A stretch of 64,000 bases of DNA from Desulfonispora thiosulfatigenes DSM 11270. GTDB taxonomy: Bacteria; Bacillota; Peptococcia; Peptococcales; Desulfonisporaceae. Below the pieces are notes generated by a model. The model was given only the letters and a program-made list of their open reading frames with translations, did not search any database and was not told where the DNA came from. Numbering within the stretch: position 1 is the stretch's first letter; each line of letters starts with the position of its first letter. The stretch covers positions 1 through 64,000 of the forward strand of contig NZ_FWWT01000022.1 of NCBI RefSeq assembly GCF_900176035.1, read 5' to 3'. The position numbers and the translations under genes are program-made. Of this stretch, positions 29,611 through 38,657 are shown in pieces.

Positions 29611-30950
29611 TGAATGCTAGAGATTTAGCTTTAAACGTAATCTTTGAAGTTAATGAAAAGTTAGCTTATGCAAATATCGAACTAGATAAAGCACTTAAAA
29701 ATGCAAAATTAGCTGATCAAAGAGATAAAGGACTAGTAACCGATTTAGTTTATGGCACTATCAAATATAAAGGACGTTTAGACTATATAATTAATCAGTT
29801 TGCTAAACCTAAGGTCAATAAAATGGCTCCTATGATTAGAAATATCATCCGTATGGGACTTTATCAGATAATCTTTCTTGATAAAGTCCCTATTTCTGCA
29901 GCTATAAATGAATCAGTTAACCTAGGAAAAAGATACGGACATAAAGGAACAGTTGGTTTTATTAATGGAGTATTACGTAATATAGCAAGAAACTTAGAAA
30001 ATATAAAATATCCTAATAAAAATTCACAGCCCATTGAATACTTGGCGAGTTTTTATTCCTTTCCTAATTGGATGATAAAAGGCTGGGTAAAAGATTTTGG
30101 TATCGATAACACAGAAACTTTATGTGAATATTTTAATAATCCCTCACCTTTGTGGATAAGAACTAATTCCTTAAAGACAAATAGGGAAGAACTACAAGAA
30201 AGGCTTCAAAATGAAAACATTGAAACAGTTAAAAGCGAAAAGGTACCTGAAGGTTTAAGATTAATAAATAATACAGGTATGACTAAATTAAATACTTTTA
30301 AGGAAGGACTCTTTACTGTTCAAGATGAAAGCTCCATGATTGTAAGTCATGTCTTAAATCCTAAAAATAAAGATTTCATAATCGATACCTGTAGTGCTCC
30401 AGGAGGAAAAACAGGACATATGGCACAACTTATGGGAAATGAGGGAAAAATATTAGCCCTAGATATTCATGAACATAGGTTAGAATTAATAAAAGAAAAC
30501 TGTACAAGATTAGGAATAACAAATGTAGATACAAAATTAGTAGATGCTAGGGAAATTTCAGCTCATATTCATGAATTAGTAGATGGAATATTAGTAGATG
30601 CACCCTGTTCTGGATTAGGAGTATTAGGAAGACGACCAGATGCAAGATGGAAAAAGGAAGAAAAGGATATTAAAGAATTAAGTAATTTGCAATTTGAGAT
30701 ATTACAAAGTGCGTCTAAATTAGTTAAATCTAAAGGGACGTTAATTTATAGCACTTGTACAATTGATTCCAGAGAAAATAAAGAAGTAGTACAAAGATTT
30801 TTAGAATATAGTCCAGATTTTTATTTAGATGATAGCTTAAATGAATATTTGCCATATAATACAGAAGAAGGCAAAGAAGGGTATATTCAATTCTTACCTT
30901 TTGCCCATAAGATGGATGGGTTTTTTATTGCGAGATTAAAAAGGAAATGA
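29610..30950 (+). CDS. rsmB: 16S rRNA (cytosine-967-C5) methyltransferase
   Basis: 446 residues, with an N-terminal NusB-like RNA-binding domain (about 1-140) and a C-terminal SAM-dependent methyltransferase domain. DTCSAPGGKTGHMA binds SAM, DAPCSGLGVLGRRPD and STCTID hold the two conserved cysteines of m5C methyltransferases. ATG 29610 overlaps the peptidase gene by one base; rlmN follows after 20 bases. Confidence 0.95.
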   Translation: MNARDLALNVIFEVNEKLAYANIELDKALKNAKLADQRDKGLVTDLVYGTIKYKGRLDYIINQFAKPKVNKMAPMIRNIIRMGLYQIIFLDKVPISAAINESVNLGKRYGHKGTVGFINGVLRNIARNLENIKYPNKNSQPIEYLASFYSFPNWMIKGWVKDFGIDNTETLCEYFNNPSPLWIRTNSLKTNREELQERLQNENIETVKSEKVPEGLRLINNTGMTKLNTFKEGLFTVQDESSMIVSHVLNPKNKDFIIDTCSAPGGKTGHMAQLMGNEGKILALDIHEHRLELIKENCTRLGITNVDTKLVDAREISAHIHELVDGILVDAPCSGLGVLGRRPDARWKKEEKDIKELSNLQFEILQSASKLVKSKGTLIYSTCTIDSRENKEVVQRFLEYSPDFYLDDSLNEYLPYNTEEGKEGYIQFLPFAHKMDGFFIARLKRK

Positions 30951-30970
30951 AAAATTGAGAGGTTACATTT

Positions 30971-32023
30971 ATGTTAATTGATTTACGTTCATTAAATTTA
31001 GAAGAATTAGAGAAATTAATGCTAGAACTACAAGAAAGTAAATTTAGAAGTAAACAGATTTTTAGCTGGGTACATGCTAAAGGAGTTTCTAATTTTGCAG
31101 AAATGACAAATGTACCTGGTAAATTACGTGATAAATTGCTAGAAAAAACAGTGTTAAATGAACTAGATTTAATTAAATCCCAAGTTTCTAAGGATGGGAC
31201 AACAAAGTATTTATTAAAATTAGCGGATAATAATTATATTGAATGTGTTCTAATGAAATATCAAGGAACAAAAGCAAGAAAAAGAAATACCTTGTGTATA
31301 TCTAGTCAAGTTGGATGTGCAATGGGATGTGGTTTTTGTGCAACTGGAAAAGGTGGATTTACTAGAAATTTAAGTGTCGGTGAAATCTTAGGTCAGGTTT
31401 ACCTAGTTACTAAACTTGAAAGTATATATGAAGAAAATTTTAAAATAAATAATGTTGTTTATATGGGCATGGGTGAACCTCTTTTGAATTTTACTAACGT
31501 TATTAAGTCAATTTATTTATTAAATAATTCTGAGGGTCAAAATATAGGAATGCGCAGGATTACTGTGTCAACATGTGGAATAGTACCTAAAATTATAGAA
31601 CTAGCTGATTTAGATTTAGATTTAGTTTTAGCTATATCCCTACATGCAGCCACAGATACGGAGAGATCAAAGTTAATGCCTGTTAATAATAAATATCCTC
31701 TTAGTGATTTAAAGAATGCATGTAAATATTATATAGAAAAGACTAAACGCCGCATAACCTTTGAATATGCTTTAGTTAATGATGTTAATGATAATGCAGA
31801 AGACGCTAAAGATTTAGCTAATTATTTAAAAGATTTAATGTGCCATATAAATCTTATTCCAGTTAATCCTGTTAATAAAATTCATACAAGGCCTAGTAGA
31901 AAAAAAGTAACTGATTTTTCAAATTGGTTAAATAAATTTGGGATAAATGCCAGTATTAGAGAAGAAAAAGGTTTAGATATTGATGGGGCATGTGGTCAAT
32001 TAAGCGGTAGAATGGAGGAATAA
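30971..32023 (+). CDS. rlmN: 23S rRNA (adenine-2503-C2) / tRNA (adenine-37-C2) methyltransferase RlmN
   Basis: 350 residues; a radical SAM enzyme. The iron-sulfur motif is C116-X3-C120-X2-C123 (CAMGCGFCATG), and the GMGEPLLNF and STCGIVPKI segments are conserved. Methylation of A2503 helps decoding and peptide transit. A GAGAGG site precedes ATG 30971. The next gene starts directly after its stop. Confidence 0.96.
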   Translation: MLIDLRSLNLEELEKLMLELQESKFRSKQIFSWVHAKGVSNFAEMTNVPGKLRDKLLEKTVLNELDLIKSQVSKDGTTKYLLKLADNNYIECVLMKYQGTKARKRNTLCISSQVGCAMGCGFCATGKGGFTRNLSVGEILGQVYLVTKLESIYEENFKINNVVYMGMGEPLLNFTNVIKSIYLLNNSEGQNIGMRRITVSTCGIVPKIIELADLDLDLVLAISLHAATDTERSKLMPVNNKYPLSDLKNACKYYIEKTKRRITFEYALVNDVNDNAEDAKDLANYLKDLMCHINLIPVNPVNKIHTRPSRKKVTDFSNWLNKFGINASIREEKGLDIDGACGQLSGRMEE

Positions 32024-32404
32024 ATGTTTGTGTTTGATAGTAGTGGAAATATACTTCTTTTAATCACATTATATATGTTCTTGGCATTATTATACTTAGA
32101 GATTAGAAAATACAATAAAGATCAAATGGATTTTGCACTTTTATTGGTTATTAGTGATTTTAAAAATGATGATACTTCTTATACAAAAGGTGAAATAATA
32201 TTAATAAATAAAGATAGAAGATTAAGTTTTGCTAATCAAGAAATAACTTTAAAAAATGGAAACTTACTTTTAAAAGTTAAGGATGACTTTCAAACTGTTT
32301 CTAAAGGAGAATTAGTTGAATTTGCAGGAGGTTCCCTGCAGTTAGTGGGGTGTAGTAATGAAGGTAAAATCATTGACGAATATTGGCTTAGTGAGAAAGG
32401 TTAA
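32024..32404 (+). CDS. small membrane-anchored protein, possible degenerate FHA domain
   Basis: 126 residues. One N-terminal membrane helix (about 9-26) is followed by about 80 residues rich in beta strands. In many Firmicutes an FHA-domain gene occupies this position before the PP2C phosphatase. The final strands here (GELVEFAGGSLQLVG) resemble the end of an FHA domain, but the phosphothreonine-binding GR and SxxH residues are absent. So it is an FHA-like domain that probably does not bind phosphothreonine, or a different beta fold. It overlaps the PP2C gene by 47 bases. Confidence 0.65.
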   Translation: MFVFDSSGNILLLITLYMFLALLYLEIRKYNKDQMDFALLLVISDFKNDDTSYTKGEIILINKDRRLSFANQEITLKNGNLLLKVKDDFQTVSKGELVEFAGGSLQLVGCSNEGKIIDEYWLSEKG

Positions 32405-33071
32405 CGAAGATAGCTATTTAGTTGATGAAGTTCGTAATCTTTTTGTTGTTGCTGACGGTATGGGTGGACATAAAGGAGGAGAATTAGCCAGTACAATAGC
32501 AATTAAAACTATTGATGACTTCTGTATAATAGATAAGAATTTAGAAAATTTTAATGAGCTTTTAAGAAAAACGATCGAAAAAGCTAATTCTTTAATTTAT
32601 AATAAGGCTCATACCGATGAAGGATTTGTAGGTATGGGTACGACGATAACTGCAATAATTATGCATAAAGATAGATTACATATAGCCAATATAGGTGATA
32701 GTAGAGCTTATTTAATTACTAAAGACAAAATTTGTTTATTAACACAAGATCACTCATTAGTTAGGGAATTAATGAATACTGGTGAAATTACCGAAGAAGA
32801 AGCTAATAATCATCCCAATAAAAACATTTTGACAAGAGCACTTGGCATTGAACAAGATGTTAAGGTAGATTTATTCGAAAGGGAAATAAAGCCTGGAGAA
32901 TGTATATTATTGTGTACAGATGGACTCACAAATCAAGTTAAAGACGAGGAAATATTTAATATAATTACTAATAATAAATTAGAAGAAGCTGTTAATAATT
33001 TGATGGATTTAGCTTTAAAAAGAGGTGGAAAAGATAATATTACCCTAGTATTGGTAAATTATAATGAATAA
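32358..33071 (+). CDS. prpC: PP2C-family protein serine/threonine phosphatase
   Basis: 237 residues (Stp/PrpC family). Metal-binding acidic motifs are complete: RKVNEDSY, VADGMGGHKGG, IGDSRAYL, CTDGLTNQV and GGKDNITLVL. It removes phosphate from targets of the adjacent PrkC kinase. ATG 32358 lies inside the preceding gene, so its translation is coupled with it; its stop overlaps the ftsW-like gene by eight bases. Confidence 0.94.
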   Translation: MKVKSLTNIGLVRKVNEDSYLVDEVRNLFVVADGMGGHKGGELASTIAIKTIDDFCIIDKNLENFNELLRKTIEKANSLIYNKAHTDEGFVGMGTTITAIIMHKDRLHIANIGDSRAYLITKDKICLLTQDHSLVRELMNTGEITEEEANNHPNKNILTRALGIEQDVKVDLFEREIKPGECILLCTDGLTNQVKDEEIFNIITNNKLEEAVNNLMDLALKRGGKDNITLVLVNYNE

Positions 33072-34488
33072 TTTTTTACAAGATTTTAAACTATTTTTTT
33101 TAAATATAATTGTAATTTTATTAAGCAATATTAATCTTATAATTCAGGAAACAGAAATTCCAAATTTAATATTTTATAATATTATTTTAATTGTATCTTT
33201 ATTTTTAGTAAAACTATTTATTATAAAGGTTTTACAAGTAAAAAACTTAATATTTGATATTATATCATTATTAATAAGTTTGGGCTGGATATTCTTAATT
33301 AGATTAAATCCATATTTAGCTCCAAGACAGTTACTCTGGATATGTATAGGTTTAATCGTGATGTTAGTAATCTTTTTTATTGTAAAAAACATACCTATGG
33401 ACTTTATTAAAAACAATAAATATTTATGGTTAATTATTACTTTAACTTTACTTATTTTACCTCTTCTTAAAGGTGTTGAAGTAGGGGGAGCCACTAGTTG
33501 GCTGCAATTAGGTAAAATTAGATTTCAATCTTCTGAGCTAGCTAAAATTTTTTATTTAGTTTTTTTAACAAGCCTAATTAGAGAAAGTACTTTCATAAAA
33601 GGTAAGGGTTTCTTTTTAGCTTGGATAGGTACACTAAGTAGTGTTGCTATCTTAGTATTACAAAAGGATTTAGGAATGGCGCTAGTTTTTTATCTTACAT
33701 TTTTACTAATTATATATTTAACTACTAAAAAAATTACGAGTCAAGTTTGGGGAATCATTATACTACTTTTAGCTGCTATTGTGGCATATTACTATTTTCC
33801 TCATGTAAGGTTTAGAATTCTTACCTGGTTAAGTCCTTGGGAAAATCCTCATACTAGTGGGTACCAAATAATTTTCTCTTTATTTTCATTTTCCAATGGA
33901 GGGATTCTAGGAGTAGGTTTAGGTAATGGATTTTCTAAGTTTATCCCAGAAGTACATACTGATTTTATGTTTGCAGCAATAGGTGAACAGTTAGGACTTT
34001 TAGGATCGATAAGCATAATATTGCTTTATTTATTATTTTTGTTTTTTTGTTATCATGAAATAAAGTTTATACCTACCAAAGGGCGTAGAATATTAGCCTT
34101 AGGTTTATCTGCGATTATGGTTATAGAATCTTTTGTTATTATGGCAGGGGTTTCAAAATTAATCCCACTTACTGGTTTGCCTTTACCTTTTATGGGTTAT
34201 GGAGGAAGTGCAGTAATAACAAATTTTATAAATTTAGGTTTTATTTTAGCTTTAACCAGTAACAAGTCTATTACTGTACAGATGGAAGAAGAAGGTTTAA
34301 ATTATATATTTAAAATAATTTGGATTGTAGCGTTAGCTTTGATTTTAAATCTTACATACTGGCAGGTAATAAAGAGCAATTCGATGAAACAACATCCATT
34401 GAATCCTAGATATAGGATAATTAAAACAGTACATAGTACTAATATACCAACTTCGTTACACAAAGTTATAGAACGAAATGAGGTGTAA
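33064..34488 (+). CDS. FtsW/RodA/SpoVE family (SEDS) glycosyltransferase
   Basis: 474 residues, about 11-12 membrane segments. The SEDS signatures are present: GGATSWLQLGKIRFQSSELA near the middle, SGYQIIFSLFSFSNGGILGVG, and PLPFMGYGGSA at the C-terminus. SEDS proteins polymerise lipid II into glycan strands. Which of FtsW, RodA or SpoVE it corresponds to cannot be decided; this copy is in the kinase cluster, as in many Clostridia and Actinobacteria. It starts at ATG 33064 inside prpC and ends 2 bases before prkC. Confidence 0.9.
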   Translation: MNNFLQDFKLFFLNIIVILLSNINLIIQETEIPNLIFYNIILIVSLFLVKLFIIKVLQVKNLIFDIISLLISLGWIFLIRLNPYLAPRQLLWICIGLIVMLVIFFIVKNIPMDFIKNNKYLWLIITLTLLILPLLKGVEVGGATSWLQLGKIRFQSSELAKIFYLVFLTSLIRESTFIKGKGFFLAWIGTLSSVAILVLQKDLGMALVFYLTFLLIIYLTTKKITSQVWGIIILLLAAIVAYYYFPHVRFRILTWLSPWENPHTSGYQIIFSLFSFSNGGILGVGLGNGFSKFIPEVHTDFMFAAIGEQLGLLGSISIILLYLLFLFFCYHEIKFIPTKGRRILALGLSAIMVIESFVIMAGVSKLIPLTGLPLPFMGYGGSAVITNFINLGFILALTSNKSITVQMEEEGLNYIFKIIWIVALALILNLTYWQVIKSNSMKQHPLNPRYRIIKTVHSTNIPTSLHKVIERNEV

Positions 34489-34490
34489 GA

Positions 34491-36353
34491 GTGATAGGGA
34501 AAAATCTAGGTGGAAGATATCAGATATTATCACCTATAGGCGAAGGTGGCATGTCAGTTGTATATAAAGCAAAGGACCTACTTTTAAGCCGATTAGTAGC
34601 TGTTAAAGTACTAAGAGAACAGTTTACCAGTGATAATGAATTCGTTAAGAGATTTAGAAGAGAAGCACAAGCTGCAGCAAGTTTATCTCATGCCAATATC
34701 GTAGGTATATATGATGTTGGGCAAGATGAAAATTTATATTATCTAGTAATGGAATATATTGAAGGTGAAAACTTAAAAGAGATTATAAAAGAAAAAGGTA
34801 TGATCTCACAAGAAGAAACTATTTATATTGTCAAGCAAATTTGTGATGCCTTAGAACATGCTCATAAAAATGACCTAGTTCATAGGGATATTAAGCCACA
34901 TAATATTTTGATAAATAAAGAAGGATTAATTAAGGTAACAGACTTTGGTATAGCTAGAGCTGTTAGCGCTGCAACTGTTACACATACAAAAGGTATCTTA
35001 GGTTCTGTTCATTATTTTTCACCTGAACAAGCAAAAGGAGAAATAGCAGGTCATAAATCTGATATATATTCACTAGGGATACTTCTTTATGAAATGATAA
35101 CTGGACAATTACCTTTTGAAGGTGATTCTCCAATTAGTATAGCCTTGCAACATATTCAAAAGGATCCCATTAAGCCTAGAGAAATTAATCCTAATATAAA
35201 TCAAGATTTAGAAAATGTTATTTTAAAGTGTATTGCTAAAGATAGCAATGATCGTTATGAAAGTTTTAGTAATATAAAAAATGATTTGCAAGATATTCAT
35301 GAGGGAAAACTTATTCAAATAGAGGTTAAGGAAAATAAAAAGTTTGACACAAATTCTTTAGAAAATACAATTGTGTTCAGTGATAAATTAGAACCCAATA
35401 AATCTATAAATAATAAAAAGAAAAAGAAAAAGATAAAACCAACCGGATATGCTCTTATAATATTTATTGGATTAATTTTACTTGTGGGATCTACTTGGTC
35501 ATTTTCTAAACTTTTCATAAAACAGGATGTAATAGTACCAGATGTACAAAATTTAACTGTATCTGAGGGTAAAAGACTATTAAAAGATAAAAAATTAAAT
35601 TTAGAAATTAAAAATGAAATAGAAGATGATGAAGTACCTGAGGGTAGAATTATCAGCCAAGATCCTTTACCAGATGCTAAAATAAAGTCCAAAAGAACGG
35701 TGATGGTAATTGTAAGTAAAGGGGTATCGAAGGTTTTAGTTCCAGATATAGTTGGGTATACAGAAGCAGAAGCAGAAATACGACTAACTAACAAGGAATT
35801 AGAAATTGGTGAAATCACCAATGAATATAATGATGAATATCCAATTGGGAGAGTAATAAATCAATATCCAAGATTTGAAGACGAGGTAACAAAAAATAGT
35901 AAAATAGATTTAGTAATTAGTAAAGGATCAAGACCTAATTTTAAATCTATGATAAGTTTAATAGGTCTTGACTTAAATGTTGCAGAAGCGAGAATATTAG
36001 AGCAAGGTTTAGTTTTAAGTGGAGTTACCAAAAAACCTAGTAATCAATATGGAGAAAATATAGTTTTTGAGCAAGATCCAGCTGTAGGTGGGCGTGTTAA
36101 AGCAGGAACTAAAGTAAATTTAATAATAAGTTCTGGGACTGCAAATAATTCTAGTGAATCAAAGGTAGCTGTAAAGTTAACTAGGCCTGGGAATTTAATT
36201 ATCGAAGTATCTGATGCTAATGGTGAACGCGAAGTATATAATGAACAACATCAAAAAGATGATGTTATTACTAAAAATGTTACTTATAATGGGCAAGCTA
36301 CAATAACAGTATATTTAGATGATGAAATTATTTTACAAAAAAATGAGCAATAG
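34491..36353 (+). CDS. prkC: Ser/Thr protein kinase with PASTA repeats (PknB/PrkC)
   Basis: 620 residues. The cytoplasmic kinase domain spans about 1-270 (GEGGMSVVYKA, catalytic HRDIKPHN near 131, DFG). A Lys-rich linker ends in the membrane helix at about 320-340. Three extracellular PASTA repeats follow (about 345-550), each beginning with a VPDxx or equivalent segment, then a beta-rich C-terminal tail. PASTA domains bind muropeptides or lipid II; PrkC phosphorylates division, wall and translation proteins and triggers spore germination in B. subtilis. It starts GTG 34491. prpC, a SEDS protein and rsgA flank it, the classic cluster. Confidence 0.95.
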   Translation: MIGKNLGGRYQILSPIGEGGMSVVYKAKDLLLSRLVAVKVLREQFTSDNEFVKRFRREAQAAASLSHANIVGIYDVGQDENLYYLVMEYIEGENLKEIIKEKGMISQEETIYIVKQICDALEHAHKNDLVHRDIKPHNILINKEGLIKVTDFGIARAVSAATVTHTKGILGSVHYFSPEQAKGEIAGHKSDIYSLGILLYEMITGQLPFEGDSPISIALQHIQKDPIKPREINPNINQDLENVILKCIAKDSNDRYESFSNIKNDLQDIHEGKLIQIEVKENKKFDTNSLENTIVFSDKLEPNKSINNKKKKKKIKPTGYALIIFIGLILLVGSTWSFSKLFIKQDVIVPDVQNLTVSEGKRLLKDKKLNLEIKNEIEDDEVPEGRIISQDPLPDAKIKSKRTVMVIVSKGVSKVLVPDIVGYTEAEAEIRLTNKELEIGEITNEYNDEYPIGRVINQYPRFEDEVTKNSKIDLVISKGSRPNFKSMISLIGLDLNVAEARILEQGLVLSGVTKKPSNQYGENIVFEQDPAVGGRVKAGTKVNLIISSGTANNSSESKVAVKLTRPGNLIIEVSDANGEREVYNEQHQKDDVITKNVTYNGQATITVYLDDEIILQKNEQ

Positions 36354-36376
36354 ACTAGAATAAGGGAGAGATAAGT

Positions 36377-37252
36377 ATCGAAGGGATAATCTTAAAGGGG
36401 TATAGTGGTTTTTATTATGTAGAATATAATAATCAAATATATGAATGCTCATTAAGAGGTAAAAATAAATTAATAAACTCTAAATTTTTACCTGGGGATC
36501 AAGTGATATTTAGTATTATATCTGACTTTAAAGGTGTAATAGAAAAAGTATTACCAAGAAAAAATGAATTAACAAGACCCCCAATTGCTAATGTAGATCA
36601 GGTTATTATTGTTAATGCTTGTTTAAATCCTCCACCTGATTTTTGGATGATTGATCGTCTAACTATTTTGGCGCTTTGGAATAAAACAAAACCAATTCTT
36701 TGTTTTAATAAAAGTGATTTAGTAACGGAAGATGAATTAAATAGAATTAGAAGTATTTATGAGAAAGCTAATTTCAAGGTAATTTTTACTAGTAGCAAAC
36801 AGAACATAGGTATAGATGAGTTAAAAGAAACATTAACTGGAAAGAAATCTGTTTTTGCCGGTTTGTCTGGAGTAGGAAAATCTAGTTTATTAAATTCTTT
36901 ACAAACAGAATTAAAATTACAAACAGGAGAAATTAGTAACAAATTAAAAAGGGGAAAACATACAACACGTCATGTTGAATTTCTTCCTTTTACATTTGGT
37001 GGCCTAGTAGCAGATACACCAGGATTTAGTTCTCTTGATTTACCCAAGGATATTGTAAGAGAACAATTTTCTTGGTTATTTCCGGAGATATATGCTTATC
37101 AAAATGAATGCAAATTCTCAACTTGTTTGCATAACAAGGAGCCAAAATGCGCTGTAAAGGAAGCTGTTAGCTTAGGAAAAATAAGTGAAAATAGATATAA
37201 AAATTATTTGGCATTTTTAGAAGAAGTTATAAGCAATGAAAGGAGTTATTAA
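36377..37252 (+). CDS. rsgA: ribosome small-subunit-dependent GTPase RsgA, probable non-ATG start
   Basis: A circularly permuted GTPase that helps 30S maturation: N-terminal OB fold, GTPase with NKSD (G4), SGVGKSS (G1) and DTPGFS (G3), then a zinc domain (CKFSTCLHNKEPKC). The first canonical start codon in frame is GTG 36503, which would remove about 42 residues of the OB fold. The upstream codons clearly encode that fold (GIILKGYSGFYYVEYN, CSLRGKNK, FLPGD), back to a stop at 36356-36358, with no ATG, GTG or TTG. The likely start is ATC 36377, nine bases after AAGGGAGAG, giving a 291-residue protein; ATA 36371 is the alternative. Confidence 0.88.
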   Translation: MEGIILKGYSGFYYVEYNNQIYECSLRGKNKLINSKFLPGDQVIFSIISDFKGVIEKVLPRKNELTRPPIANVDQVIIVNACLNPPPDFWMIDRLTILALWNKTKPILCFNKSDLVTEDELNRIRSIYEKANFKVIFTSSKQNIGIDELKETLTGKKSVFAGLSGVGKSSLLNSLQTELKLQTGEISNKLKRGKHTTRHVEFLPFTFGGLVADTPGFSSLDLPKDIVREQFSWLFPEIYAYQNECKFSTCLHNKEPKCAVKEAVSLGKISENRYKNYLAFLEEVISNERSY

Positions 37253-37253
37253 A

Positions 37254-37907
37254 TTGATAAAGATCGCACCATCATTATTGTCAGCTGATTTTAGTTGTTT
37301 AAAAGAGGAGGTAGAAAGTATAGAGACGGCAGGAGCCGATTGGTTACATCTTGATATCATGGATGGTCATTTTGTTCCTAATATTACTTTTGGACCTTTA
37401 GTTTTAAAAGCCTTAAAAAAACATTCTAATTTATTTTTCGATACTCATTTAATGATTGAGAATCCTGATAAATATATACAGGAATTTGTTAGTGCAGGAG
37501 CTGATTTAATTACAGTTCATGCAGAAACAACACCTCATTTGCATAGGACTATCCAAAATATAAAGTCTTTAGGAGTTAAGGCCGGTGTATCGTTAAATCC
37601 TTCAACTCCACTTAATGTTTTAGAATATGTTATAGAAGATATTGATTTAGTTCTTTTAATGAGCGTTAATCCTGGATTTGGAGGGCAAAAATTCATCCGA
37701 AGCGTTGTCTGTAAGATAAATGCTTTAAAAAAATTAATAGATGAAAAGAACTTAAATTTAAGTATTCAAATTGATGGTGGAATTAATAAAGAAACCGCAC
37801 CTCTTGTAGTTGAAGCTGGGGCAGATGTTTTAGTTGCAGGGTCTGCTATCTTTGGTCATGAAAACAGGAAAAAGGCCATAGATGACATTAAAAAGTCTTA
37901 TGCTTGA
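37254..37907 (+). CDS. rpe: ribulose-phosphate 3-epimerase
   Basis: 217 residues, TIM barrel; interconverts ribulose 5-phosphate and xylulose 5-phosphate. IAPSLLSADF at the N-terminus, HLDIMDGHFVPNITFGP and SVNPGFGGQKF are diagnostic, with catalytic Asp in the first and fourth strands' motifs (DIMDG, DGGIN). The start is TTG 37254, with AAAGGAG eight bases before; the in-frame ATG 37236 lies in rsgA and would add residues not found in the family. Last gene of the long operon. Confidence 0.95.
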   Translation: MIKIAPSLLSADFSCLKEEVESIETAGADWLHLDIMDGHFVPNITFGPLVLKALKKHSNLFFDTHLMIENPDKYIQEFVSAGADLITVHAETTPHLHRTIQNIKSLGVKAGVSLNPSTPLNVLEYVIEDIDLVLLMSVNPGFGGQKFIRSVVCKINALKKLIDEKNLNLSIQIDGGINKETAPLVVEAGADVLVAGSAIFGHENRKKAIDDIKKSYA

Positions 37908-37982
37908 CTTTTAAGCGCGATTTGATAATATTTAAGTAAATAATATAATATTCCTTCGGGGTTAGGTAAAAAGGAGAATATA

Positions 37983-38552
37983 ATGAATACAAAAATTTTA
38001 ACTAGAATAGGGTTATTAGCAGCCTTTGGCTTAGTTTTACAGATTTTCTCTTTTCCACTTCCCTTTTTTCCTGAATTCCTTCGGTATGATGCTGCAGAAT
38101 TGCCAGCCTTAATTGCTGCCTTCGCTTTAGGACCATGGTATGGGGTTTTAGTAGATTTTCTAAAAAACATTTTGTCGCTCTTTGTAGGTATGGCACCAGC
38201 TGGTATTATTGGTATAACAGCTAATTTTATTGCAGGAGCTACCTTTTCTCTAGTAGCAGGTACTATCTATTTTACGAAGAAAACTAAAGCTAGAGCTTTT
38301 ATAGGGATAGTATTAGGAGTGGTTTTAACAACAATTGTTATGGTTGTTGCAAATTATTTTTGGTTACTACCATTATGGGGTATTCCAAAAAGTGGAGTAC
38401 TGGAATTATTAGCTATTTCAATTATTCCTTTTAATATAATTAAAGGATTAATGACAGGAACTTTAACTTTTGTTTTATATAAAAAGGTAAAAAGTATTTT
38501 TGAACCAGTTTTTAAAAGTAAAAAGAAGCAAGTTTTAAATAAGTTAGGGTAA
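37983..38552 (+). CDS. ribU: ECF transporter substrate-binding subunit, riboflavin type
   Basis: 189 residues, about five or six membrane segments. The second segment region FPLPFFPEFLRYDAAELPAL and the KNILSLFVG and PFNIIKGLMTG parts match the S component RibU, which binds riboflavin and works with a shared EcfAA'T module encoded elsewhere. AAAGGAG precedes ATG 37983. The substrate assignment rests on these motifs; a related vitamin cannot be excluded. The 75-base leader has no complete FMN aptamer. Confidence 0.75.
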   Translation: MNTKILTRIGLLAAFGLVLQIFSFPLPFFPEFLRYDAAELPALIAAFALGPWYGVLVDFLKNILSLFVGMAPAGIIGITANFIAGATFSLVAGTIYFTKKTKARAFIGIVLGVVLTTIVMVVANYFWLLPLWGIPKSGVLELLAISIIPFNIIKGLMTGTLTFVLYKKVKSIFEPVFKSKKKQVLNKLG

Positions 38553-38569
38553 ATCCCTAGCTTTTTTTA
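38541..38569 (+). terminator. terminator after ribU
   Basis: AGTTAGGG pairs with CCCTAGCT (one G-T pair) and seven Ts follow. The left arm is formed by the last codons of the gene. Confidence 0.85.
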
Positions 38570-38657
38570 TTTATATTAAGTTTAAAAATAAGGTATACTT
38601 ATTTTATCATCAAACAGAATTATTTTTATAATCTCAGAATTCTTAGGAGGAATATAT

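Noticed and set aside
36503-37252. rsgA beginning at GTG 36503
   Set aside because: It would remove about 42 residues of a clearly encoded OB fold, and no ribosome-binding site is placed well for it.
37908-37982. FMN riboswitch ahead of ribU
   Set aside because: Only a TTCGGGG fragment resembles the aptamer; the leader is about 75 bases, too short for the six-stem structure, and the other conserved blocks are missing.
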